NCBI GenBank assembly: GCA_003427395.1
Contig: BFEA01000282.1
Coordinates: 1,707,941-1,738,734 of the forward strand
Source: Chara braunii
Lineage: Eukaryota > Streptophyta > Charophyceae > Charales > Characeae
Direction: 5' to 3'
DNA length: 30,794 nt
Part shown: positions 11,214-19,499 of the stretch, one piece after another
Layout: each line of letters opens with the position of its first letter
Position numbering within the stretch: the stretch's first letter is position 1
Program-made: the position numbers and the translations under genes
The notes under the pieces: model-generated
The model's database searches: none
Told to the model about the DNA's origin: nothing
Seen by the model: the letters and a program-made list of their open reading frames with translations, nothing else

Positions 11214-13290
11214 ACTTACCGGACCATATTAAGCGACGTCCCCATCACCTCGCAGGATCAAGAAGCTATAAATCCATCAAAAAATCCAAATGCTGACGAG
11301 AAAGGGACCAATCCGATCAGCCGACAGACTCAGGTTTGAGGCCTCTATCAATTCATTCCAGCCACAACCTTATGCTGCAAGGGTTCCAACCTGGGCCTCC
11401 ATCGTCCTGACACTAGGACAGTGGGATACTCATCACTATACTACAGCATAAGTTCTAAATGGATTCATCAACTGTCCTCCCCCTTTTGTCCTAGACAAAC
11501 GCCGGTTTCTCGTTAGGTGTCTCTAGCCTCTACCCTGCAAGCAGGGTCATAACCAGGGACGAGGACCCTAACCGAGATCTTTGAAGGCATGTTTGCCTCC
11601 CTCCAACAAATTTTTGCAATCAAACATATGTATATACACAAATCTCATCATAGACTCTTCCTGCGGTCTAGTACATGAATGTCAGGTCTCCATCCTGACC
11701 CACCATAGTCTGGGTGATCGTGCCAGATCTGCGGCCCACCACGTTTGTTATTTTAGCGGTAGTGCCCTTGCAGGTTGTGCTACGATAGGCTTTTTTCTGA
11801 TAAGCATTCAATCAGGACTCAAAAAAGACTCGACTCTTATCCCACGCCATCTCGCGGCAGGTAAAACCCTCCTGGGTGGCCGCACCCCTGTAAGTCTTTA
11901 CCCCTTTTGATGAGACGTGGGCCTGCTATTCAGGTTACGCCGATCCAGCAGCCGCCGCTATTCAGGTTACGCCGATCAGCAGCCGACACTAGGGGTTGCG
12001 CTCTAGTGATGCTAAACTTTACCGTTAGCTTGGTATTCTCATAAATACCCCAAGATTAGCACAAGTGTCCTGGATGGTGTGCCGCAACAATACAGACCTA
12101 CTGCGGGACTACGCAGAGGTCTGTCACACATAAAAGGTATTTGCCCCTCTGTGGGACAACACAGAGAAACACGGCAACCTCTCCACTTTCACAAAACAAA
12201 ATCACCGCCAGGTTCACAAGGTCGTGACCCCCTCACTTGATCAGAGCAAAAAGACCACCTCTCAGTTACACCTCACAATGAAGCTTTTTGCGACTTTCTC
12301 AAAAATTCCAACAATGGTCAAGCAAAAACGTGGTCCTTCTCGTAAGGCTTTATCATTTAGAATCAACCTACCATGCCATTGAATCTATTCACCCCCTTTT
12401 CATACGAGGGAGGTCTCGCTCAATAGGTCTCCCAGTCATCTCTTCTCTTTCTAGGATGAATTTTCATGCGACCTTTTAACACATCTTCCTTTTCTGAATC
12501 TTCCAACAAACAAAAGACTGCCTTTCCCATAAAAGGCGGCTCAACCATAAACCACTCAAACTGAGAGACCAGCTTGTGGGTTCCCACTACAACAGAACAA
12601 TAAACATTCGGCATGGTAAGCATTCGAGTCTTAAAGACTCATATATCCCTTAGGATTCTGTCTTTTCACAAAAACAGACTACACTTCCTCTCCTTATACC
12701 CGACCCTATCACCCGCCCGTGGGCAGATCGCACGAGTATACTGAAGAGTAGACAATTCACATCCATTCGCATTTACAAAATACAAAGCATGCAAGATATT
12801 CCTCATACATCTTTCACACAAAACCATCATACATCAGGACAAAGCCACACATGTGAGAGTGATTGTGATCGTCATATAAAGAGTAGTCTCAAATAGTACT
12901 CAACTCAAGGACACTTAGGGACGAGATATCTTATCCAAAACATACACAATAATCTCGTTTCACAACTTACTCAAAACAACTCAAGTCACCCTCAATATAG
13001 TACATAGTCAACCATACAAACAAAATTCACTAAAACAAGCCCAAAATTCCACTGTCAATATCACAAAGACAACCTCAGTATACACATGCTATCTCGCATT
13101 ATCCTAATCTCGATGGACACCCTACGCTGTAATCCCCCATATGTATACTCAACGGCGTAGGTACCCAAATCTCCTAACAATGCTAGGACAAAAAATCAAA
13201 TAAAAACATGTGTCCAATCTGCAGAACAAGTTCATCTTATCCTTACCAGAACATACCCTAGCGGTTGCCCACACCTAGGCGAACCAGTCC
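11214..13290 (-). other. 3' non-coding tract between the extra reading frame and the 3' LTR
   Basis: About 2.1 kb lies between the last recognisable codons of the element and its 3' LTR. I find no domain or credible reading frame in it. It holds one short tandem duplication (11925-11985). The sequence next to the LTR start (minus strand GGTCCGGTAAGT) is not a clear polypurine tract, which is unexpected for a functional element and suggests decay or an atypical tract. Confidence 0.6.
11925..11985. repeat. Two tandem copies of a 29-30 bp unit
   Basis: The unit GCTATTCAGGTTACGCCGATC followed by (C)AGCAGCCG occurs at 11925-11954 and again at 11957-11985, differing by one C. Confidence 0.95.
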
Positions 13291-13571
13291 CTACTCACTC
13301 ATCTCCTCCTGGTTCTGCCTGTACAGTTGAGCCCTACCCCCATCTGCAGATTGCTCTACTACTCTACCCTGCCTATCATACATCCTTCCACCACTCTCTG
13401 TGACTTTCCCTTCAGCCAGGTCCTTTAAGAACTTAGGACACTGCAAAGCCCTGTGCTCCTCGCTTTTGCAGAAGAAGCAGGATGAGTTACCTGATCTCCG
13501 ACCTCTCTTTTTTTTCTTTTCAGATCCTGGTAATGATGGTGTTTCGCTTGCCTCCCTGGCCACCTCATGAC
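13291..13571 (-). pseudogene. C-terminal part of the post-integrase reading frame, with CCHC zinc knuckle
   Basis: The open frame reads leftward from the hAT-like insertion to a stop at 13291. It has a basic run (KKKKRGRR) followed by CFFCKSEEHRALQC, a C-x2-C-x4-H-x4-C zinc knuckle of the type found in retroelement Gag and other nucleic-acid-binding proteins, then a Gly/Arg/Gln-rich tail. Removing the 13580-14341 insertion plus one target copy puts this frame in register with the coiled-coil frame at 14342-15285, so both are one broken protein. It lies downstream of integrase, whereas the usual Gag knuckle is at 20478-20519. A role in RNA or DNA binding is inference. The resemblance to Chara braunii repeat proteins is from memory. 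Confidence 0.7.
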
Positions 13572-13752
13572 ACTAGGGTCAGTGCCTGCCCCGTGAACGT
13601 GACCGGCCGGTCACCGGGACCAAAATCCGTGAATGGCCATTCACGGCGGCCGTTCCGGGGTTTTCCTGCCACGTGGGCGCCCCTACGGTCGGGATCGGGG
13701 CGGGAGGGGGGTGGTGCAGGGGCCTTCTACACCCACATGCCTTTCAATCTTG

Positions 13753-13780
13753 AAAAAAAAAAAAAAAAAAAAAAAAAAAA
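13753..13780 (+). repeat. A28 homopolymer
   Basis: There are 28 consecutive A residues inside the hAT-like insertion. The length is likely to vary and to be hard to assemble. Confidence 0.95.
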
Positions 13781-13907
13781 CACAATGAGGTGTCTTCGAT
13801 AAAAACAAAAAAAACTTTAGGGGTGGTGGTGGGGGCGGGGGGTTGGCACAGGACCCTGTTGGACAAGCGCCAAAAACCGGGGAAAAAAAAATTGTGGGGG
13901 GTTGGCG

Positions 13908-13912
<5 letters not shown>

Positions 13913-13966
<54 letters not shown>
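13913..13966 (+). repeat. (CT)27 microsatellite
   Basis: This is an uninterrupted CT dinucleotide run of 54 bp inside the hAT-like insertion. It accounts for the apparent Ser-Leu and Arg-Glu repeats in overlapping frames, which are not genes. Confidence 0.95.
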
Positions 13967-13968
<2 letters not shown>

Positions 13969-14212
13969 AGAGGCCAGTGAAATTAGAGTGAATGAAGGCC
14001 CCCGTTGCAGTCGGTGCTTTATGGCACCGCGAAACATAAACGGCCTGCGAAGGGCCTGGTCGACCACCGACAACCGAACGGCCCGACCTTTTTTTTTATG
14101 AATAAAATAAAATAAAATATGTTCCGATCGAAAGAAAAAATAAAATAAAAGTGGCAGGTGCCCGTTGACAGGAAGCACACACCTGTGCAAAAAAATCACC
14201 CCCTTACCACTG

Positions 14213-14228
14213 AAAAAAAAAAAAAAAA
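14213..14228 (+). repeat. A16 homopolymer
   Basis: Sixteen A residues lie near the right end of the hAT-like insertion. Confidence 0.95.
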
Positions 14229-14341
14229 CGGAGTTCCCGGTCTGCGTGAACTCCGTGAACTACAACGAGTCACGAAAAATGTGACCGGTGATCGGCCCAC
14301 GTTCACCAGGGTCGTGAACGGTGAACGGGGGTACGGCACTG

Positions 14342-15500
14342 ACTGGGGCACATCCAACTCCTGAGTACTGGGCTCTGGTCGCATTCCAATTCCCTCCGGC
14401 TTATACTCAGGTGTATCCAACCTTTGAGGTCTGCCCTCGATGATGTCCTCTATCGTAATCCCCATCTCTCTCTCAGGAGGCTCCTCCATCCTCTGCTCAG
14501 GTGAAAATAAACTCGCCTCTTCCTGCATAGTGTGAACTGCCTCGAGGAGCACATCCATAGACCCCTCTGCTGAGCCCTGAACTGGCTCGATGCTAGCCGT
14601 CTGCAGCCCCTCCTCAACTGATAATGGCGTAGCTGCTATCGTGGGTTCCACAACTGCTATGGGCAGTGTGGCGAGTTCAGTGGGGGCTCTGAACTCAAAG
14701 ACCTCTCTCTCTGCCTCCCTCTTGGCTTTCGCCTCCTCAAGCTCCAAGATGGCTCTTCCCATGGGCGGCCCCTGGGGGAGTTCAACTGCGGATGGCGGCC
14801 CTGATAAGCCATGCCCTGACTCTCTCTGATCTCTACGCCGGCTACTCCCTGCCCCGTCCACCACCTCGGCAGGCTCTTCTCTGTCAGCCCTTTCAGCCTC
14901 ATCTCGAGGCTGCCGCCTCAAGTCCAGGATGATGGCAGCTTGACTAGCCACCAATGCCCTGAGTTCTCGGACATCAGCCTCAACCGCCTCCAGACGTACT
15001 CCATGGCTTACTTCCTTCATCTTCTTCCCGGCCAGATCGGCTTCCAACATCAGATACCTATCGAAGGATGTCTTGGCCAGGAAGCAGATCTTTCGGTCCA
15101 AGTACTCATCCGCCTTCCTCGAAGTCCCGGCTTCTGCCCTTTCTGGAGTCGTCAATCCCTCGCCATGCTGGTCAAGGAACTCGTCCCACATCTCCTTGAT
15201 TATGCATGGCTTAGGCGGTGGTGGCTGATCCGAGAGTGCTCCTGCCTCCTCTAACCTCTGTCTTTCCTGCCAGATTTCCCCCTAACGCTTCCCAACTCTG
15301 GCCCGTTTCTCTTCGGCTGTCTCCCCTGCTGGTACTCTCTCCCTCGTACGATGGTCCGCTCTCCTCGGAACCTCAGCTCCCATCTCTCTCTCTGTCTGGC
15401 GTGGCTCCTGGGGTGGCTCCATAGGTACGGGTTCCTCCAGGTCAGGGTGCTCTAGGGCGTGTGCAGCCAGATGCCTGTCAATCAGCCTTTGCTTGGGGGT
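14342..15500 (-). pseudogene. N-terminal and central part of the post-integrase reading frame (coiled-coil)
   Basis: The frame is open on the minus strand from about 15285 down to the hAT-like insertion; upstream to about 15500 it continues with stops. It begins with a Pro-rich stretch (QPPPPKPCIIKEMWDEF), followed by a Glu/Lys/Leu/Ala-rich segment (LEAVEADVRELRALVASQ) with heptad-like spacing that should form a coiled coil. After that come low-complexity acidic and Pro-rich regions. There is no similarity to protease, RT or integrase. It continues after the insertion into a CCHC knuckle, giving coiled coil plus knuckle, a Gag-like composition in an unusual place after integrase. Whether it was a C-terminal extension of the polyprotein or a separate protein cannot be decided. 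Function unknown. Confidence 0.65.
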
Positions 15501-16261
15501 GTGTGACCGTGGTGTAATTGGCTACCACGCCGTACCTTTACAACAACTCTTGCACCTCCTGGCAGGTAAACTCCGACCCTCTATCCATTACGAATTCTCT
15601 GACAAAGGGATAGTGAAGGTAGTACTCCTCGATGCAACTTACCAAAACTGACCTGGTCTTTGTACGAATGACCCTTCCATCTACAAAACCAGAAAGGTTA
15701 GCAAGTTGAGATTTACTACGACCCCCACTTCCCGTTCTAGCCTTGGATGCAATGACTTTCCTGACCTTAGAGGAGACCGTTCTTGACAAGGTACGCAGGA
15801 ACGGCAGAATTTGCTAACCATCTTCATCATTCCATCCAAGTAATACAGCTCGCTTATCTTGGCATACGTAGCACTAACTCCTTGGTGCCCTCCCGCAATG
15901 TTATCATGAAGCACAGCTATGATATCAATTTGACGGTTCCTACCACATACAACCCTCCTGGGATTTCCCACTTACCGTTTTACGAAAAGATGACCATCCC
16001 TTACCAAATAGAGATGCCTCATCTTTTGGGCTCTCTCGCTGGCATCCCTATCCTGCATTTCACACGATAGGAGGAGTCTCATCTCCAGGTAGATTCCATC
16101 ATACTCTTCTGCACGGAATGCCTCTTTGATTTCCCCCTCCCAAACTCGTCATCCTGGCTCGCTGACGCCACATCTTCATTCCTAGTTAGGTTCAACGAGC
16201 TTATCTGATCAAAGTTCCCCTGCAGAAGTGTATTGACGAGGAGATACATCCTTCCCATCAA
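15500..16261 (-). pseudogene. Integrase (HHCC zinc domain and partial DDE core), broken
   Basis: Integrase inserts the cDNA copy into host DNA. The N-terminal zinc-binding domain is seen at about 15790-15910 as H-x6-H, then 26 residues later C-x2-C (CRSCVPCQ), with YYLDGM between. The core follows: the expected first Asp is Asn (NLNLL, codon 15705-15707). Then sequence is lost with a frame change before NLSGFVDGR, and the second Asp is present in VMDRGSEF (codon 15583-15585). Just after THPQAKA the frame runs into unrelated sequence near 15500, so the catalytic Glu and the whole C-terminal domain are absent. The part from 16079-16261 is the RNase H-integrase connection. The enzyme cannot be active. 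The WDGM-like motif is common in basidiomycete elements. Confidence 0.85.
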
Positions 16262-16391
16262 TTCCTTATGCCTCTCTACCTAATCCGGTCCTTCCTCTAT
16301 TGTTCTCAACTCCTCCACCAGACTATGCCTGCCCGCCAGCGCCAACTTCATCATCCACTGGACATCTTTGTAGCCCCATGGATCTTCCTCT

Positions 16392-16990
16392 TCAAAGGCT
16401 TGAGCACCGGCTCTGCCTTCTGTTCATACCCGTTTGGCGCATGCCAGATGGGATGACAACGCAGCTAGGCACTCGAGGGGACCACTCATTAATGTGAAGG
16501 CAGATGTCCTCTTCCTGATCCAGGAAGCCATTAACTGGGGGGGTGTCCTTTATTGCCTCTCCCTCTTGCTTATCCCAGTTGATACGGCTCAGCCTATCCG
16601 CCCTATTCTTGTTCCCAGGAATCCGTTTCAGCTTAAAGTTAAACATTCAGATGTACGTCAGCCACCTGGCAACAGTCGGATCTGACGGAACATAATTCCT
16701 CAAGGAATAGGCCAGAGCAGTCGGGTCCACTCTCAATATAAATCTCATGCCAAAGATATAGTTATTAAAAATGCGTAGATAGTGAAGGACTGCGAGAGTT
16801 TCTTTTTTGAACTGAGAGTAGTTTCTTTCAGTCATACAAAGAGTTCGACTCTCAAATCTCAGCGGTCTCTCCTTTCCTTCAATGTCTGTCTGAATCAGGA
16901 CTCCTCCCAAGGCAATCGGTGCAGCGTCCGTCTCGACAATAAATGGCCTTACTTCCGTAGCCTCATAGTCCGGCGCTCCCAGTACCAGTC
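16392..16990 (-). pseudogene. RNase H domain and tether, broken
   Basis: RNase H removes the RNA strand during reverse transcription. The minus strand reads RPFIVETDAAPIALGGVL, whose Asp is in the place of the first catalytic residue of Ty3 RNase H. It continues with FESRTL, ERNYSQFKKETLAVLH (the Glu of the second motif) and FILRVDPTALAYSL, then ARWLTYI. The following FKLKRIPGNKNRADRLSR matches the conserved end of the domain, with DRLSR where DGLSR or DALSR is usual. There is an in-frame stop near 16995 and a break between ARWLTYI (about 16647) and MFNFKLKRIPG. It sits directly after RT and before integrase, the Ty3 arrangement. Confidence 0.85.
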
Positions 16991-18165
16991 CTCCTTCTCA
17001 GAACTCCTCCTTCATTCCTGCCACCGCTTTTTCCTGCTCTTCACCCTAGATCCATTCCTGATCCTGACGAACTAACTTTTTTAAGTGCTCAGTCTTGGCG
17101 ACGAAATTCTTGATGAAGGTCCTCCAAAATTCACACGTGCCGAGGAAGCTTCTAACATCGGTTACTGAATGGAATGGTACTGGCCACTCAATAATCCTGT
17201 CTGTCTTCTTTCCATTCGGTCGACGGTCTTTCTCACTACTGACGAACCCCAAAATGGTAGCTTCTCTCATGTAGTGTCTGGATTTGGCCCCACTTGCAGT
17301 GAGGTTATCCTCTTCAAGCAGATTCGGGACTTTATCAAGGTCCTGAATATGTCTCCAGATAAAACGTATCACTCTCGGTAAGACTTCATCATTCTCTTTC
17401 ACTGTTGGCCCCTTTACGGCCAAGTCATCAATATATGGTTGCGTGATATGCGGGTTGACTAACTGCATACTACATTTGTCCATCCTTGTGGAGCCAAATT
17501 CATATGGATCAACCCTCAAGGCGTATGCATTGCCGTTACTGGCCTGTCTGGCGGATATACCGGAAACTGGTCATGTCTAGAATAAAGGTCTATGAGCGAA
17601 ATTATAGGCTTTCCAGCACAGGATTCTGACAGTGCATCCGCATTTGGCAATCCTCCCGCATCTCGCACAGTCACCGCATTCAGCCGCTGCAAATCTTGCA
17701 CTCATCGCAGTGTCTCATTAAGTTTAATGAAACAAAACCATGGGGACGCGTACGGCCCACTTGAGTAATCGGCGACATGCGTACGTATCTTGCCGTCGAG
17801 GTACTCTACCACCTTTTTTTCCTCGTAAGGATTAGGATATTGCGCCCGTCTCAAGTTCCATGGCTTATGTGGCACGGTATGGATACGGATCATAGGAATC
17901 TTGTCTACATCCAACCTATCGCACTTCTCATCGCTAAATGCATAGGCACAATGTCTTTTCTTCATTAGTTCTATCATTAACGCGTTTTCCTGGGGCAGTA
18001 GGAAGTCGGACTCCCCTATTATCAATTTTCCTTCGTTCCCTTCGTTGATGCGGCATGGCCCTGCTGAGGCGTTCTCCTTCATCTGCCGTATCAAACCTCG
18101 CTCCCGCTCGTAGTATACCTCCTCATCTTCGGTAACGAGGACGGAAACTGGGCAGCACTTTTTAT
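16991..18165 (-). pseudogene. Reverse transcriptase, broken
   Basis: Ty3-type RT copies the element RNA into DNA. The early part (about 17705-17900) has HTVPHKPWNLRRAQYP and SSGPYASPWFCFIK, the N-terminal fingers. After an in-frame stop at 17702 comes VQDLQRLNAVTV, then SLIDLYSRHDQF with the first catalytic Asp (codon 17588-17590), where SGYDQ would be usual. After another stop at 17516 comes APQGWTN. A short deletion and frameshift follow, then QPYIDDLAVKGP with the YIDD catalytic pair (17424-17435). The end has VPFHSVTDVRSFLGTCEFWRTFIKNF, the thumb/connection. All three Asp residues survive but stops and frameshifts rule out activity. YIDD followed by a KGP motif is usual for basidiomycete elements and unusual in land-plant ones. 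Confidence 0.9.
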
Positions 18166-18630
18166 CTATCGTCTTGTACCGCCTTTGGGAACCCTGCTTG
18201 AGTCGTCCCTTAAAAAAGGCCGGCTTACAGTTTGTGCTTGCATTAATGTAGGGTTCCTCCTCCCACCTGGAAGCCGATATACCAACTCCATCTCCCCAGT
18301 CTGGGGACATTCCAGGACTTGTTCCCTCAATGCCTGAATGGAGTCTGGATCCGTCATCTCGTGCGTGGCCACTATATCCATGACCTTGTTCACGTCCGAT
18401 CGACTGAGGGAAAACGCCTCGTCCCTTTCTTCCTCCTCTGGTTCCATAAGGAGCTTCCGACGCTTGTCCTCTGACTCCTCGATCGTGAACAAGCCAGGAT
18501 TGGGTCGGTTCCTTATACTCCGCGGTCCTATATTCCTACAGGTGATTACCTCATAGTTTTCGCAGGCAGGATCACTCATGATTAGGATCAGATTTTCGTC
18601 GTGCTTATTAAACATCAACGTCTGTGTCCT
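18166..18630 (-). pseudogene. Protease-RT linker of the polyprotein
   Basis: This follows the protease frame in register after one in-frame stop (18631-18633). It is acidic in the middle (MEPEEEERDEAF) with no recognised domain. A frame change near 18170-18310 passes into the frame that carries the RT start. It is taken as polyprotein because of position and open frame. Confidence 0.6.
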
Positions 18631-19390
18631 TCACAAAAAGGATCTTTCCAGGAGGATTCCATGGTCCACATCTGGCATAACGAAGAAGCAGGCTTTGGCC
18701 TTTACTCTTCCAACAATGGTAAGTACATTCAAGGTTGTCCCGCAAAACACTGTCTTGCAACTAGCTCCATGTAGGATGTCGCAATCACACCGGTCTATTT
18801 CTAATCCAAATCTGAGTGCGTCAGCCTCGCGGATAATATTCATCTCCGCTCTCATATCCACCATTGTTGCGCGCTTGAAGCCTTTTACCACTAAATCCAC
18901 CATGCTACATGCCACACACTTCCAATCTATTTTCGTCCCCGTTTCCATCCATTCCGCCTCCGTTGGCAGAATCATGCTTAGATGGACACTTGGCACCAGG
19001 CGCCGCGATAGTCTCCCCTTGAGTCCATCACGGAGCTTAGGGGCGGACGCCAGAATCTCCTTTAGGGTCATAAGGTCGTTATGGCCCTCCAATAGCCTAT
19101 CAATCACCCTTTCTACATCGAACCCTTCCTCCAATCGGACCGCATATTTCTTTTTTTTCGACGACACATCGCGCAGGATCGACTCGGCTTCCTCCCGGGT
19201 TTCTCTCTTCCTAGCCCTTTGCTCCGCTCTTTGGTCTTCTTCCTGGCGCAGCCTTTCGTCCTCTTCTTCCTCATCATCATCATCCTCTACCTCTACGACT
19301 TTCTTTCTCTTCTCTGACTCCGGTTCTTTTCTCGGAGGTTTTTGGCTTGCACTGGCCTTAGCCTGGCCTCAGGTACGGGCCGCTTGTGGC
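18631..19390 (-). pseudogene. Retropepsin-like aspartic protease with altered active site, plus acidic N-terminal linker
   Basis: The protease would cut the Gag-Pol polyprotein. The frame is open upstream of the first Met to about 19375, with a Lys-rich then Glu/Asp-rich linker (VVEVEDDDDEEEEDERLRQ). The protease fold is recognised by ATMVDMRAEMNIIREADALRFGLEID, then ILHGASCK, a CFFVMPDVDHGILL strand and RSFL at the end. The catalytic triplet expected as DTG or DSG reads Asp-Met-Arg (18850-18858). The Asp is retained but Thr and Gly are lost, both explainable by single C-to-T or G-to-A changes from ACG GGA. This would abolish activity. It lies between Gag and RT, as expected. Confidence 0.8.
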
Positions 19391-19499
19391 AGTCTTCCTT
19401 GAGCCGTAGGGGGTCTAGTCAACATCTCAGATCGAGGGCCTGATCCCACGGTGGTTACCTCGGGTCGCCCTGGCATCGACTCTGAGCCAGATTCGTAGA

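Larger units (their letters stand above)
13580..14341. mobile_element. hAT-like non-autonomous insertion (762 bp)
   Basis: The ends are CAGTGCC and GGCACTG, the CAGTG-type terminus of hAT transposons. They are flanked by ACTAGGGT (13572-13579) and ACTGGGGC (14342-14349), an 8-bp duplication matching at 6 of 8 positions. Subterminal sequence is rich in GTGAAC/GTTCAC and GTGACCGG/CCGGTCAC motifs in both orientations (for example 13600-13650 and 14250-14330). No transposase is encoded; the inside is A28, a CT repeat and A16. It interrupts the extra reading frame of the host element, and removing it restores the frame. Orientation cannot be told. Confidence 0.75.

Noticed and set aside
13744-14101. 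Frames with Ser-Leu, Arg-Glu and Phe repeats
   Set aside because: They come from the CT repeat and A/T homopolymers in the hAT-like insertion.
15500-16261. Chromodomain at the integrase C-terminus
   Set aside because: The integrase C-terminal region is missing and the following frame shows no chromodomain-like aromatic pattern.
18578-19402. Long plus-strand open frame (274 codons) rich in Ser
   Set aside because: It is the antisense of the protease and its acidic linker; the minus strand carries recognisable protease motifs, the plus strand none.
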